This document shows, piece by piece, positions 9,233 through 18,821 of a DNA stretch of 64,000 bases. This DNA comes from Sulfitobacter sp. BSw21498. Its GTDB lineage: Bacteria; Pseudomonadota; Alphaproteobacteria; Rhodobacterales; Rhodobacteraceae. The number at the start of each line of letters is the position of its first letter. The first letter of the stretch is position 1. The position numbers and the translations under genes were made by a program. The notes under the pieces were generated by a model that did not search any database, had not been told where the DNA came from, and saw only the letters and a program-made list of their open reading frames with translations. The stretch is taken from contig NZ_CP040753.1 in assembly GCF_006064855.1 (NCBI RefSeq), forward strand, positions 558,001 to 622,000. Direction: 5' to 3'.

Positions 9233-9742
9233 TTAACGGGAGTTGTGGTGACGTGGTCGCCCCCGATGGTCGGCGAATTTTTGCGTAAGATAGCCTATTA
9301 AAACAGACGCTAGAATACATGCAGTGAAAAGATAAAGACCCCAGGCCGTTTCTATCCGACCGATCCCGATCTCTTTGACCAAGGTCACATAGAGGGCAAT
9401 TAAAAAAACGTCCGCCATCGCCAGTTTGCCAACTACCTGCAAGATAGGTAGGGTGCGCGGGCCGATAAGATCAAACTGCACCAGCGCCAGCCCGACAGTC
9501 TTTACATAGGGGGCCGCCAACGCAAATAGCGCCACCACCAGCGCTAGAAACATGTCGGTTTGCCAAAGCGATTTCAAACCGCTCAGAACCGAGATCTCGG
9601 TCAGTCCGAACAGTGGCAGCACGCCCGCACGCAACAGCGGCGCACCCCATGCGACGGGATAAAGGATCAGCAACGACAGGTTCAAAAACCGCAGCAGCGT
9701 CTTTGCGCGGCCTACGCCCTTTTGCGGTGGATCATTCGACAT
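9233..9742 (-). CDS. PqiA-like (paraquat-inducible protein A family) membrane protein
   Basis: 169 aa with about four transmembrane segments and the PqiA-family landmarks [23 protein letters not shown], and [17 protein letters not shown] in the third helix. Family members belong to the PqiABC lipid-transport/envelope systems. This is a single-domain, truncated-type member without the N-terminal zinc fingers. The start at 9742 overlaps the 3' end of alr by 11 bp, so it is probably translated with alr. No pqiB or pqiC follows. Confidence 0.75.
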   Translation of the reverse strand: MSNDPPQKGVGRAKTLLRFLNLSLLILYPVAWGAPLLRAGVLPLFGLTEISVLSGLKSLWQTDMFLALVVALFALAAPYVKTVGLALVQFDLIGPRTLPILQVVGKLAMADVFLIALYVTLVKEIGIGRIETAWGLYLFTACILASVLIGYLTQKFADHRGRPRHHNSR

Positions 9743-10766
9743 AGACCCGATCATAGCGGGCCCCAAGCGCGGTCAGCACCTCGTATCCGATGGTGCCCGC
9801 AAACCCTGCGACGGTATCGACCGATTGATGGCCACCGATCAACTGCAGGTGTTCGGGCACCTCGGCAAGGCTGGTCACGTCGACCGTAATCAAATCCATT
9901 GAGACACGCCCGATGACCGGCAATCTGCGGCCCTCGTGTGTCAGGGTCGCCCCGTTGCCCAAGGCGCGGATCAGCCCATCGGCATAGCCGGCAGCGATGG
10001 TGGCGACCTGCGACGGGCGCGGTGCAGTCCAAGCGCAGCCATAGCCGACAGAGTGGCCTGTGCTGACCTCGCGTACCTGAATAACGGGCACATCCAGCGT
10101 CACCACGGGCTGTGCATCCAGAAAGGGCAGCCCGCCATAAAGCCCGATACCGGGGCGGGTCATATCAAAGTGATAGTCACGCCCGAGCAGAATGCCACCC
10201 GTGGCCGCCAGTGACCGCGGTACGTTCAGCCCGTCGGTCATCTCGCGGAAGGTTGCAAGCTGGCGGGCGTTCATCGCGTGGTTCGGTTCGTCTGCGCAGG
10301 CCAGATGAGAGATAATGAGCGTCGGGTTCTGGGCCAGTGCGATGTCGCGCAGCGCGCTCCATTCGGCGGGGTCCATGCCCAGACGGTTCATACCGCTGTT
10401 GAGCTGAACGCCGAAACGATGGCCGGGAAGGGTCTCGACGTGCGCGATCAGCTGGTCGACCGAATTGATCATCGGTGTCAGCGCGGCAGAGCGGATCATA
10501 TCGGCGTCTCCGGGCATATGCCCTGCAAAGACGTTGATCGCAGGGCCGGGCCCCAATACGCGGCGCAGCGCTACGCCCTCTTCGGCGACGGCAACAAAGA
10601 ACTTGCGCGCCCCTTGGGCTGCCAGAACAGGGGCGACGCGGTCGATCCCCAGACCATAGGCGTTGGCCTTGATCACGGCACCGGTTTCGCAGCCGGTCAT
10701 TTCATTCAGCGCCTGCCAGTTGGCGGCAATCGCATTGAGGTCGATGGAGAGGGTCGCTGTTGTCAT
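9732..10766 (-). CDS. alr: Alanine racemase
   Basis: PLP-dependent racemase making D-alanine for peptidoglycan. The start at 10766 gives a 344-aa protein beginning [16 protein letters not shown], the normal N-terminus; the frame is open much further upstream but without homology. The PLP lysine is Lys33 in [11 protein letters not shown], and the second catalytic base lies in [25 protein letters not shown] and [12 protein letters not shown] are further family signatures. The ribosome site is weak (AATCCT just before the ATG). It overlaps the pqiA-like gene by 11 bp. Confidence 0.95.
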   Translation of the reverse strand: MTTATLSIDLNAIAANWQALNEMTGCETGAVIKANAYGLGIDRVAPVLAAQGARKFFVAVAEEGVALRRVLGPGPAINVFAGHMPGDADMIRSAALTPMINSVDQLIAHVETLPGHRFGVQLNSGMNRLGMDPAEWSALRDIALAQNPTLIISHLACADEPNHAMNARQLATFREMTDGLNVPRSLAATGGILLGRDYHFDMTRPGIGLYGGLPFLDAQPVVTLDVPVIQVREVSTGHSVGYGCAWTAPRPSQVATIAAGYADGLIRALGNGATLTHEGRRLPVIGRVSMDLITVDVTSLAEVPEHLQLIGGHQSVDTVAGFAGTIGYEVLTALGARYDRVYVE

Positions 10767-10985
10767 AGGATTTGTTTCGACCGGATACCCGCGAAGGTCA
10801 AGCCACCAGCACCCGTCGCGTTCAAATATCCGTCCTCCTGGGGACCACCGGCGGTTTATCGAACTGATTTCCCTAACGTAACGAAACCTTCGCATGACGC
10901 TTGCATGGTGCCGCGAACGGGGTAGCCTGTGCCTGACAAAAGACAGGCTACGATCAGCAGCCGGATATAGGACGGGAGAAACATC

Positions 10986-12317
10986 ATGCGAATTGCAACA
11001 AAGACGACGGGGACTGCTTTGGCGGTGATCACAGCAATGGCCGCGCCCATGGCGCAGGCAGAGAACCGGATCGACACACAGATGCCGAACGCACCGGATA
11101 TGGCGGCCTACGGGGACGCTGCCATCGGGGTGCGCCAGCTTGATCTGGTGCATAAGGACCAGGTCGATATTCTGTCAATTGATCCGGCGGCTGATAAACC
11201 CGAAACCCTACCACGCTATGACCGCCCCCTGACCGTCGAGGTCTGGTACCCCGCAGCAGAGGGGGCCACGGGCGACACCGCGATCAAGGCGTTCATTCGC
11301 GATGGCAAGACCGAAGTCACCCTGCAAGGCAAAGCCATGCGCGACGTGGATCCTACCCAGCCCGACGCCGCCTATCCGTTGGTCATCGTCTCTCACGGAT
11401 ATCCCGGTAACCGGTTCCTGATGTCGCATCTGGCGGAAAATATCGCGTCGAAAGGCTATGTTGTGGCGTCGATAGACCACACGGATTCGACCTATCGCAC
11501 GCAGGCTGCCTTTGGTTCCACGTTGGTGAACCGGTCGCTGGACCAGCTGTTCGTTCTGGATGAAATGGCGCGTCTGTCGCAGGATGAAAGTTCATTCCTG
11601 AACGGATTGGTGAACGCGGATAACACCGGTTTGATCGGTTATTCGATGGGCGGCTACGGCGCGGTGATTACTGCAGGCGGCGGCGTGACGGAAGCTTCGG
11701 TCGGATATGGCTGGGGCGGACCGCACGGCACCTTGGGTATCCATCAGGCGGGATCAGAGACGCATACCAACCTGCCTGACCCGCGGATCAAGACCGCGAT
11801 TGCAATCGGCCCCTGGGGTATGAACACAGGCTTTTGGGACGCCGAAGGGCTGAAGGGGGTACAGATTCCGATGCTGTTCATGGCAGGGTCGGAAGACATG
11901 GTATCGCTCTACGAAAAAGGGGTGCGCGGCATTTGGGAGAACGCAAGCAGCGTCGACCGTGCCTTGCTGACCTTTGAAAATGGCGGCCACAATGCGGCGG
12001 CACCCATGCCTGCACCGGCAGAATCCTTCCGCGATGACGCTGATCTGGGGTTCAATGTCTCGAGCCACTACACTGATCCGGTCTGGGACACGGCGCGTAT
12101 GAACAATATTGCGCAGCATTTCGCCACGGTCTGGATGGGGCAGCACCTGAAAGGCGACGCCGAAATGGACGGCTATCTTGATCTCGTCGAAAACTCCAAC
12201 GACGGGGTCTGGTCGATGAACGAGGACGGTACCCCGAAAGAGGACCACAACTATTGGAAGGGGTTCGACAAGGACACCGCCAAGGGGTTGCGCTATGAAA
12301 CCATGTCTCCTGAATAA
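10986..12317 (+). CDS. Secreted alpha/beta hydrolase (dienelactone hydrolase / PAF-acetylhydrolase-like)
   Basis: 443 aa with a cleavable signal peptide (about residues 1-26, ending AQA) and a GGGAG ribosome site. The alpha/beta hydrolase triad is visible: nucleophile Ser220 in GYSMGGYG, an acid in MAGSEDMVS near 305, and His335 in ENGGHNA. The oxyanion-side motif is SHGYPGNRF. The layout matches the COG4188 / platelet-activating-factor acetylhydrolase-like group. Its substrate cannot be read from sequence. It is likely periplasmic or secreted. A fatty acid hydroxylase gene follows after 12 bp, so the two may act on the same lipids. Confidence 0.85.
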   Translation: MRIATKTTGTALAVITAMAAPMAQAENRIDTQMPNAPDMAAYGDAAIGVRQLDLVHKDQVDILSIDPAADKPETLPRYDRPLTVEVWYPAAEGATGDTAIKAFIRDGKTEVTLQGKAMRDVDPTQPDAAYPLVIVSHGYPGNRFLMSHLAENIASKGYVVASIDHTDSTYRTQAAFGSTLVNRSLDQLFVLDEMARLSQDESSFLNGLVNADNTGLIGYSMGGYGAVITAGGGVTEASVGYGWGGPHGTLGIHQAGSETHTNLPDPRIKTAIAIGPWGMNTGFWDAEGLKGVQIPMLFMAGSEDMVSLYEKGVRGIWENASSVDRALLTFENGGHNAAAPMPAPAESFRDDADLGFNVSSHYTDPVWDTARMNNIAQHFATVWMGQHLKGDAEMDGYLDLVENSNDGVWSMNEDGTPKEDHNYWKGFDKDTAKGLRYETMSPE

Positions 12318-12329
12318 GGAGGCACGCGC

Positions 12330-13055
12330 ATGATGCGTCTGCGTATCATGTTCTCGCATGCGGCTGTCGCGGTGATGGCGGTCGCATGCGTGGCAGGGCT
12401 TATCGGCTTGGCGCTGTTCGCGTCGTTGTGGGTCTGGGCGCTGGTCCCGTTGGGGGTCGCGGCGCAGATGCTGAATGAGTACAATCTGCATCGTTATGTT
12501 TTCCACCTGACACCCCCAAGGGCGCAGTGGGCGTTTGACCTGCTTTATATGGCGCATTACGGCCACCATGATTTTCCGACGAACACCAAGCTGTTTTTCG
12601 TTCCGATCTGGGTAGCGTTGCCGATGCTGGTGGTGAACGGGGGCGTGCTTTGGGGTGTGCTCGCGCTGATCGGGGTGCCGCAGGCGGGGTGGGTTTCGGT
12701 GGCAGTGGTGCCTGTAGGCGGCGTGCTGACGTTTTTGATCTATGAGTGGTTCCACATGACAGCACATGTGAACGTGTCCAAAACGCGGGTAGAGCGGTAC
12801 GTGACCACGCTGCACAACCAGCACCATTTCCGCGATTTCAGTAAATGGTTTCACGTCAGCCCCGGCGGGGAAGTGATCGATCGCGTGATGGGGACATCAA
12901 TCAACCGAGAGGCGCTGAAGCATCAACAACGGATCGAATTCATTCGAACGTTGGGGATGCGTCCCGATGACCAAAGGCTGGTCGCGGCACGGGACCGCTT
13001 TGCCGCGAAATACAACCTGTCAGAGGCAGAGATCTCACGCGCAGCAGTCGTCTAA
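12330..13055 (+). CDS. Fatty acid hydroxylase / sterol desaturase family membrane enzyme
   Basis: Di-iron membrane oxygenase family, 241 aa. The histidine boxes are all present: HRYVFH, HYGHHDF, HMTAH and HNQHH. Three to four hydrophobic stretches surround them. A strong AAGGAGG lies seven bases before the ATG. The substrate (fatty acid, sterol-like lipid or carotenoid) cannot be told from sequence. It is 12 bp downstream of the secreted hydrolase and very probably co-transcribed with it. Its stop codon lies inside an 11-bp-stem hairpin that separates it from the convergent dnaB. Confidence 0.88.
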   Translation: MMRLRIMFSHAAVAVMAVACVAGLIGLALFASLWVWALVPLGVAAQMLNEYNLHRYVFHLTPPRAQWAFDLLYMAHYGHHDFPTNTKLFFVPIWVALPMLVVNGGVLWGVLALIGVPQAGWVSVAVVPVGGVLTFLIYEWFHMTAHVNVSKTRVERYVTTLHNQHHFRDFSKWFHVSPGGEVIDRVMGTSINREALKHQQRIEFIRTLGMRPDDQRLVAARDRFAAKYNLSEAEISRAAVV

Positions 13056-13069
13056 ACCGCTGCGCGTGA
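13035..13069. terminator. Bidirectional hairpin between the hydroxylase gene and dnaB
   Basis: TCACGCGCAGC (13035-13045) is a perfect inverted repeat of GCTGCGCGTGA (13059-13069), an 11-bp stem with a 13-base loop that includes the stop codon of the upstream gene. There is no U tract, so it is called from structure and the convergent position. Confidence 0.5.
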
Positions 13070-13086
13070 TGTGATGTGTGGGGTGA

Positions 13087-14589
13087 TTAGAATTCCTGAT
13101 CGCCGCCGCCGTTATCACTTTGCCAAGGTTTCACGAGGTTGCCAAAACGGGTGAAGCGTCCTTCGAAGCTTAGGTCGACAGTGCCAATCGGTCCGTGACG
13201 CTGCTTGCCGATCACCACCTCGGCGCGACCATGCAGACGCTCCATCTCTTCTTGCCAGATCGCCATTTTGTCCAGCTCGTGATCACCGGGCTTTTCGCGT
13301 TCTTTATAGTATTCCTCGCGGAACACGAACATCACGACGTCGGCATCCTGTTCGATCGACCCGGATTCACGCAAATCCGACAGCTGCGGGCGTTTGTCTT
13401 CGCGGTTTTCCACCTGACGCGACAGCTGAGACAGCGCGATCACGGGGATGTGCAGCTCCTTGGCGATGGCCTTGAGGCCCATGGTGATCTCCGAGATTTC
13501 GTTCACCCGGTTTTCGCCTTTGCCTGTCCCGCGGACCAGTTGAAGGTAGTCGATGATCAAGACGTCCAACCCGTGGGTCCGCTTGAGCCGCCGCGCACGG
13601 GCAGCCAGCTGGCTGATCGGCAGGGCAGGCGTGTCGTCGATATACAGCGGGCAGGCCTCGAGCGCCTTGGCGGCGTCCACAAAGCGCCGGAATTCGGTTT
13701 CGGTCATATCACCGGACCGGATCTGCTGCGACGGGATTTCTGCTGCTTCGGACAGGATCCGTGCGGCCAGCTGTTCGGCGCTCATCTCGAGGCTATAGAA
13801 CCCGACAACCCCGCCATCGACAGCGCCTTCGGTGCCGTCATGCAAGGTGCCGCGCCGATAAGCTTTGGCCACGTTAAAGGCGATGTTCGTCGCCAGCGAG
13901 GTTTTCCCCATCGACGGACGACCCGCAAGGATCAAAAGGTCAGACGGGTGCAAGCCACCCAGCTTTTTATCCATATCAATCAAACCGGTAGAGACACCAG
14001 ACAGGCCCCCATCCCGTTGATAGGCGGCGTTGGCAACATTCACCGCATCGGTAACGGCCTTTAGAAAGCTCTGAAAACCGCTTTCGGTCTGGCCTTGTTC
14101 CGCCAGCTTATAGAGCTTTTGTTCTGCCTCGACGATTTGTTCACGCGGCTCTGATGCGACATCGACCTGTGCTGCTTTGGCGGAAATGTCGCGGCCCAGC
14201 TGGATCAGGTCACGGCGCACCGCCAGATCATAGATCATCTGCGCATAGTCACGCACGGCAAAGGCACTGATCGCGGCACCGGCAAGACGCACAAGATAGG
14301 CAGGCCCGCCCAGTTCTTTCAGCCCTTCGTCATCCTCCATGAACGCCTTGAGCGTCACGGGAGAGGCGAGGTTGTTTTTTGCAATCCGTGCGGCGGCGAC
14401 TTCGAAAATACGCGCGTGGACGGGGTCATAGAAATGTTTGGGGCCAATGACCGACGCCACCCGATCATAGATATCGTTGTTCGTCAGAATTGCACCCAGC
14501 AACTGCTGTTCCGCTTCGATGGAATGCGGCATCGTCTCTGCCGCTTTAACCGTAAGCTGGTTGCCGTCGATGCTTGAAATTTCGTTCAT
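13087..14589 (-). CDS. dnaB: Replicative DNA helicase DnaB
   Basis: Hexameric helicase of the replication fork. The 500 aa show the N-terminal primase-binding helical domain (PHSIEAEQQLLGAIL), a linker, and a RecA-like motor with Walker A GRPSMGKT (223-230), Walker B VLIIDYLQLV, and the QLSRQVENRE and DLRESGSIEQDADVV motifs. Length is normal and no intein is present. The upstream region carries a perfect DnaA box at 14667-14675. Confidence 0.97.
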   Translation of the reverse strand: MNEISSIDGNQLTVKAAETMPHSIEAEQQLLGAILTNNDIYDRVASVIGPKHFYDPVHARIFEVAAARIAKNNLASPVTLKAFMEDDEGLKELGGPAYLVRLAGAAISAFAVRDYAQMIYDLAVRRDLIQLGRDISAKAAQVDVASEPREQIVEAEQKLYKLAEQGQTESGFQSFLKAVTDAVNVANAAYQRDGGLSGVSTGLIDMDKKLGGLHPSDLLILAGRPSMGKTSLATNIAFNVAKAYRRGTLHDGTEGAVDGGVVGFYSLEMSAEQLAARILSEAAEIPSQQIRSGDMTETEFRRFVDAAKALEACPLYIDDTPALPISQLAARARRLKRTHGLDVLIIDYLQLVRGTGKGENRVNEISEITMGLKAIAKELHIPVIALSQLSRQVENREDKRPQLSDLRESGSIEQDADVVMFVFREEYYKEREKPGDHELDKMAIWQEEMERLHGRAEVVIGKQRHGPIGTVDLSFEGRFTRFGNLVKPWQSDNGGGDQEF

Positions 14590-14666
14590 GCTACGTGTCG
14601 TCCCACTGATAAATGACCCGAGGCTTGTCTACCCGAGCCGCCCGTCATCCCGCAATCTTTATAAGC

Positions 14667-14675
14667 TGTGGATAA
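14667..14675 (-). promoter_or_regulatory. Perfect DnaA box upstream of dnaB
   Basis: TTATCCACA on the minus strand (TGTGGATAA on the plus strand), 78 bases upstream of the dnaB start. It matches the consensus 9-mer at all positions. Confidence 0.6.
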
Positions 14676-14702
14676 CCTGATCTCTGGGCTAGCGTAGCAT
14701 AT

Positions 14703-14727
14703 GTCGCGTGGCATTGCACCACGCGAC
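14703..14727. terminator. Hairpin downstream of pyrE
   Basis: GTCGCGTGG (14703-14711) is a perfect inverted repeat of CCACGCGAC (14719-14727) with a 7-base loop, just past the pyrE stop. There is no U tract, so termination is inferred from position. Confidence 0.45.
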
Positions 14728-14746
14728 ACAATATCATGTGGACCTA

Positions 14747-15427
14747 TTAGGGGTTTTTCCGCGCATCTTGCCAGGCTTCGGGCGCATTCAGGAAGGCTTC
14801 GACTTCGGTCAGGGTTTCGGTGTCAAAAGCGTTCTGCGCTTTGGCTTCGGCCAGCACGTCCCACCAGGTGCACAGGCTATGCAGCGTAACCCCGTGATCG
14901 CCCAAGGTCTTTTCGGTTTGCGGGAAAATACCGTAGTAAAAGATCACCGCCGTATGCGCACAGGTCGCACCCGTATCACGAATCGCGTCGACAAAGCTGA
15001 TCTTTGACCCGCCGTCGGTTGTCAGGTCTTCGACAAGCAAAACCCGTTGGCCTTCCGTCATTTCACCCTCGATCCGGGCGTTGCGGCCATAGCCTTTGGG
15101 CTTTTTGCGCACATAGGTCATCGGCAGAGCCATGCGTTCGGCCACCATCGCGGCAAAAGGAATACCCGCAGTTTCACCGCCCGCGATATTGTCGAACGCC
15201 TCGAAACCGGCTTCGCGCATCACCGTCACCGTCAGGAAATCCATCAAGGTGGCGCGGATACGCGGATAGCTGATCAGCTTGCGGCAGTCGATATAGGTTG
15301 GGCTTGGCAGACCCGAAGCAAGGGTGAAAGGCTCTGCCGCGTTGAAATGGACCGCTTTGATCTCCAGCAACATCCGCGCAGTCAGGCGCGCCATTTCGGT
15401 CGAGTCGGGATAGCTGGTAGGGATCAT
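14747..15427 (-). CDS. pyrE: Orotate phosphoribosyltransferase
   Basis: Pyrimidine pathway enzyme converting orotate + PRPP to OMP. 226 aa with the PRPP-binding motif [13 protein letters not shown] (about 129-141), [16 protein letters not shown] near the N-terminus and [10 protein letters not shown] with the catalytic-loop lysines. The ATG at 15427 is preceded by AAAGGA nine bases away. It lies 93 bp downstream of pyrC on the same strand, giving a pyrC-pyrE unit. Confidence 0.95.
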   Translation of the reverse strand: MIPTSYPDSTEMARLTARMLLEIKAVHFNAAEPFTLASGLPSPTYIDCRKLISYPRIRATLMDFLTVTVMREAGFEAFDNIAGGETAGIPFAAMVAERMALPMTYVRKKPKGYGRNARIEGEMTEGQRVLLVEDLTTDGGSKISFVDAIRDTGATCAHTAVIFYYGIFPQTEKTLGDHGVTLHSLCTWWDVLAEAKAQNAFDTETLTEVEAFLNAPEAWQDARKNP

Positions 15428-15520
15428 GTCGTGCGTTCCTTTTGGGGCCTTGGCAAAGGCAGTCGTTGGTTGCCGGCCCGCATCATAACTGGGTCGGCAA
15501 AAGTCTATATCGCGGGGTGG

Positions 15521-16561
15521 TCAATCAGAGTTGACGGACCAGTTCAACGGCATCAGAGGATCAAAAACGGTGACCGGCCCTTCAGGCGTGTCAATATGAT
15601 CGGGATAAGTCGCCGGTGTGCGGGTCAACGTCATCGTCATATCATTCGGTGCCAGCCCGTAAAAATCCGGCCCGTTCAACGAGGTAAAGCGTTCAAGCTG
15701 CTCCAGCGCGTCTTCCTGTTCGAACACCTCGGCGAGGATCGACATGGTGTTTGGCGCGGTAAAGCAGCCCGCGCAGCCACAGGGCAGCAGCTTGTTCTCG
15801 TCCGTGTGGGGCGCGGAATCCGTGCCCAGAAAGAACCGCGCATCGCCGGATGTCGCTGCAGCACGCAAGGCAAGCCGGTGGATCTCGCGTTTGGCAACAG
15901 GCAAGCAATAGTAATGCGGCTTAATCCCGCCCGCGAGGATATGATTGCGATTGATCACCAGATGGTGCGTGGTGATGGTTGCTGCCAGATTGCCTGTACT
16001 TTCGGTCACATACTGGGCGGCGTCGGCGGTGGTGATGTGCTCCATCACGACTTTCAGCCCAGCGTGGCGGCTGCGGATCGGGTCCAGCACGCGGTCGATG
16101 AACACGGCCTCGCGGTCGAAAATATCAATTTCGTGGTCGGTCACCTCGCCGTGGGTGCACAGGGGCAGGCCGATCTCGGCCATCCGTTCAAGCACGGGCG
16201 CGACGTTGTCGAAATTTGCGACGCCGCTGGCAGAGTTGGTCGTTGCACCGGCAGGGTAAAGCTTGACCGCAGTGATCAGACCGCTGGCATGGGCCGCGGC
16301 CACATCATCAGGGTCGGTGTCTTCGGTCAGATAAAGCGTCATCAATGGCGTGAAAACTGCGCCTTCTGGCAGAGCGCCAAGGATGCGATCACGGTAGGCT
16401 GCGGCATCCGCACCGCGCACCACCGGAGGCACAAGATTTGGCATAATGATTGCACGGGCAAAATGCGCGGCGGTATAGGGCAATACGGCATCCAGCATCG
16501 CGCCGTCGCGCAGGTGCAGGTGCCAATCATCGGGACGTCGAAGCGTGAGGGTCTGTGTCAT
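15521..16561 (-). CDS. pyrC: Dihydroorotase (class II, PyrC type)
   Basis: Zinc amidohydrolase closing the dihydroorotate ring. 346 aa beginning with [12 protein letters not shown] (the HxH metal site), then the carboxylated lysine in [39 protein letters not shown], and the terminal Asp in LGTDSAPH. This is the E. coli-type class II enzyme. It has a GGGGAG ribosome site and lies directly upstream of pyrE. Confidence 0.96.
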   Translation of the reverse strand: MTQTLTLRRPDDWHLHLRDGAMLDAVLPYTAAHFARAIIMPNLVPPVVRGADAAAYRDRILGALPEGAVFTPLMTLYLTEDTDPDDVAAAHASGLITAVKLYPAGATTNSASGVANFDNVAPVLERMAEIGLPLCTHGEVTDHEIDIFDREAVFIDRVLDPIRSRHAGLKVVMEHITTADAAQYVTESTGNLAATITTHHLVINRNHILAGGIKPHYYCLPVAKREIHRLALRAAATSGDARFFLGTDSAPHTDENKLLPCGCAGCFTAPNTMSILAEVFEQEDALEQLERFTSLNGPDFYGLAPNDMTMTLTRTPATYPDHIDTPEGPVTVFDPLMPLNWSVNSD

Positions 16562-16632
16562 GGGCTCCCCGCTAGCACAGGGCGTGCGGGCGCGCTAGTC
16601 TTGGGATGGCACCTGCGGCGGTTCTATCGCAG

Positions 16633-17622
16633 TTATCCCGACTTTTGGGCGGCCTTGTCTTGATCCGCGTCAGCGTCGCCCGCCGACGCGTTTCTAAGCG
16701 CGATGTCGGCCTCGATTTGTTTTTGACGCCGTGCGAAACGCGGGGCAGAGATGCGCTCGTTTACCCAGCGACATAGCATCAGGATAAAAGTTTCGCGCTG
16801 ATCCTGCTCCAGTGCGTTCAGTAGGCTGCGCAGATAGGGGCGGTGATCGCGACGCGCACGTGCGCAGCGCGCAAAGCTTTCGACGTTCAATCCGTCCTCG
16901 GCGGCCAAGGTCAGCACGGCTTCGAACTGATCCAGATCTAGCAGCTTGGATTGCAATGCTGATCCCATACGCCGCATGCGCAATTTGGTGACATTGGGGC
17001 GGGTAAAGAGGCTGGCGTGCATCGCATCCAAGGGCACTGCTGGATCATAAATAACATACGCTGCTTCGGCGGCATCTAGCATTTCGGGCGCATAGCCGAA
17101 ACGGGATGTGAAATCTGTACGGCGCATCTCGATGAAACGATCGTCCCATTCGGCCACACTAGGATCCAGCGTCGCTTGCGGTTGAATGGCAACAACCCGT
17201 GCGCCGGGGGCCGCAACAGAATAGGCCGCCGCCGCATAGCCACCCGGACCCGCACCGTAGAAAATCACCCGGTCGAACCCGTCAAAGAACCCGTCGTCTA
17301 TCAACCGGTCGAAGAACGCATAGACATTTTCGTCGCGAAACCACGTATCCCCTTCGGAGGCGATGCACAAATGCGACCAGTCTTCGCTGCGGACCATTTC
17401 CCATCCCAAAGGGTGTGCCAATGACGACAGGGCGCGCATCCCGCTGATGGTTTCAAAGCTGACCAGCAGAGTTTTCGTCTTTTTCATAAAGATCGCATGA
17501 TGTTTGCGTCCGAGCGCCTCGTAGAACCCGTCGTCTTGCGCGACTTGGGCAACAGCATCTAGCCACGCATCTTTCGAAAAATCGGCAAATGATGTCTCGA
17601 GCGTGAAGGGGGTATCGATCAT
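16633..17622 (-). CDS. Alpha/beta hydrolase-fold protein without a serine nucleophile, function unknown
   Basis: 329 aa starting at 17622 (GAGGA eight bases upstream). There is no signal peptide. The segment VIFYGAGPGGYAAAAYS (about 119-135) has the exact frame of an alpha/beta hydrolase nucleophile elbow, but the position normally Ser is Gly125. It is followed by ARVVAIQPQATLD, the strand that usually carries the acid. The C-terminal third is Arg/Lys-rich helix and ends in an acidic tail. I find no other catalytic motif. It is probably a pseudo-enzyme or uses other chemistry. It stands alone between pyrC (same strand) and the divergent moxR-like gene. Confidence 0.6.
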   Translation of the reverse strand: MIDTPFTLETSFADFSKDAWLDAVAQVAQDDGFYEALGRKHHAIFMKKTKTLLVSFETISGMRALSSLAHPLGWEMVRSEDWSHLCIASEGDTWFRDENVYAFFDRLIDDGFFDGFDRVIFYGAGPGGYAAAAYSVAAPGARVVAIQPQATLDPSVAEWDDRFIEMRRTDFTSRFGYAPEMLDAAEAAYVIYDPAVPLDAMHASLFTRPNVTKLRMRRMGSALQSKLLDLDQFEAVLTLAAEDGLNVESFARCARARRDHRPYLRSLLNALEQDQRETFILMLCRWVNERISAPRFARRQKQIEADIALRNASAGDADADQDKAAQKSG

Positions 17623-17833
17623 GGTAAACGTCCTCAATCGTAAATGGGCCAAGGAACCCTAGGCTTTGGTATGAGGTATCGGCGCATTAAGGCAAAAATG
17701 CGGAGATTTAAGGCATATTTATAGCACATTGTGTGGTGCATCCAAGGCAAAGTCTCGTGCCTCCGACGCGCTTGGCCCTTGACCGCGCCGGATCAGAATG
17801 CACCACTCGTGCCAGCCAAAACGGGAGAACGCC

Positions 17834-18745
17834 ATGCAACTGCCCCCTTCGATTGATGCCGTGCAAGAGCTGCTTGCGGGGCAGGGCTATGTCTGCGGCC
17901 GTCCGCTGGCGACAGTCGTCTTCCTGAGCCTTACGTTGGGCCGCCCGCTATTTCTGGAAGGCGAAGCGGGCGTCGGCAAGACAGAGATCGCCAAAGCGCT
18001 TGCCCTTGCGCTGAACCGCAAACTGATCCGGCTGCAATGCTACGAAGGTCTGGATGCTTCGACAGCCGTCTACGAATGGAACTTTCCGGCACAGATGGTC
18101 GCCATCCGAACGGCGGAGGCGACGGGTGATACGTCGCGACGTCAGCTTACCACCGAATTGTTCAGCGATGATTTCCTGATTGAACGGCCCTTGCTCGAGG
18201 CGATGCGCCCAGACGATCGGGGTGCGCCGATCTTGTTGATTGATGAGCTTGACCGCACGGACGCCCCCTTTGAGGCATTCTTGCTTGAAGCGCTCAGCGA
18301 CTTTCAGGTCACGATCCCCGAGCTTGGCACGATCAAGGCCCCCGAACCACCAATCGTGATCCTGACGTCTAATCGCACGCGAGAGGTGCATGATGCGCTT
18401 AAACGCAGGTGCCTTTACCACTGGGTCGATTATCCAGACTTCACCCGCGAAATGGAGATTTTGGCCGCCCGCGCCCCCGAAGCCTCCAGCGCGCTCAGCC
18501 GCGAGGTGGTGGCCTTTGTTCAGCAGTTGCGCACTGAAGATCTGTTCAAGAAACCCGGCGTGGCCGAAACTATCGACTGGGCAAAATGCTTGCTTGCACT
18601 GGATGTGATCAACCTGAGCCCCGAAACCATCGCCGACACGCTCGGCGCTATTCTTAAATACCAAGATGACATCGCCAAGCTGCAAGGTTCTGAAGCGAAA
18701 CGGATTCTGGATCAAGCCAAAGCCAGTCTGGACCCATCCAGTTGA
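17834..18745 (+). CDS. MoxR-family AAA+ ATPase (CoxD-like)
   Basis: 303 aa. The ATG at 17834 follows GGGAG at proper spacing. Walker A is GEAGVGKT (43-50) and Walker B is LLIDELDRTD; an ILTSNRTREVHDALKRRC segment (shown in part: LTSNRTREVHDAL) carries sensor 1 and the arginine finger region. MoxR ATPases act as chaperones with partner von Willebrand A proteins to assemble metalloenzymes or complexes. The next gene is such a partner (CoxE-like). No carbon monoxide dehydrogenase genes are in the window, so the client is unknown. Confidence 0.88.
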   Translation: MQLPPSIDAVQELLAGQGYVCGRPLATVVFLSLTLGRPLFLEGEAGVGKTEIAKALALALNRKLIRLQCYEGLDASTAVYEWNFPAQMVAIRTAEATGDTSRRQLTTELFSDDFLIERPLLEAMRPDDRGAPILLIDELDRTDAPFEAFLLEALSDFQVTIPELGTIKAPEPPIVILTSNRTREVHDALKRRCLYHWVDYPDFTREMEILAARAPEASSALSREVVAFVQQLRTEDLFKKPGVAETIDWAKCLLALDVINLSPETIADTLGAILKYQDDIAKLQGSEAKRILDQAKASLDPSS

Positions 18746-18754
18746 GCCGCGCCA

Positions 18755-18781
18755 CTGCTTCCAAATGGACAAAAATCCTCG
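18755..18781 (+). repeat. Intergenic repeat, copy 1
   Basis: CTGCTTCCAAATGG, five variable bases, then AATCCTCG. The same arrangement with identical spacing occurs at 53677-53703. Both copies are directly followed by a hairpin. Confidence 0.6.
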
Positions 18782-18786
18782 GGGGT

Positions 18787-18807
18787 CCGGGGGCTGAGAG
18801 CCCCCGG
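18787..18807. other. GC-rich hairpin between moxR-like and coxE-like genes
   Basis: CCGGGGGCT (18787-18795) pairs perfectly with AGCCCCCGG (18799-18807) around a GAG loop. It follows repeat copy 1 and could act as an attenuator or RNA processing site between the two genes. Confidence 0.55.
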
Positions 18808-18821
18808 TGGGCAACTGCCTG

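Noticed and set aside
11754..12854. 366-aa open frame antisense to the secreted hydrolase and hydroxylase genes
   Set aside because: Overlaps two genes with clear motifs; composition is that of an antisense shadow.
15047..16663. 538-aa open frame antisense to pyrE and pyrC
   Set aside because: Spans two well-supported genes on the other strand and has no ribosome site or motif.
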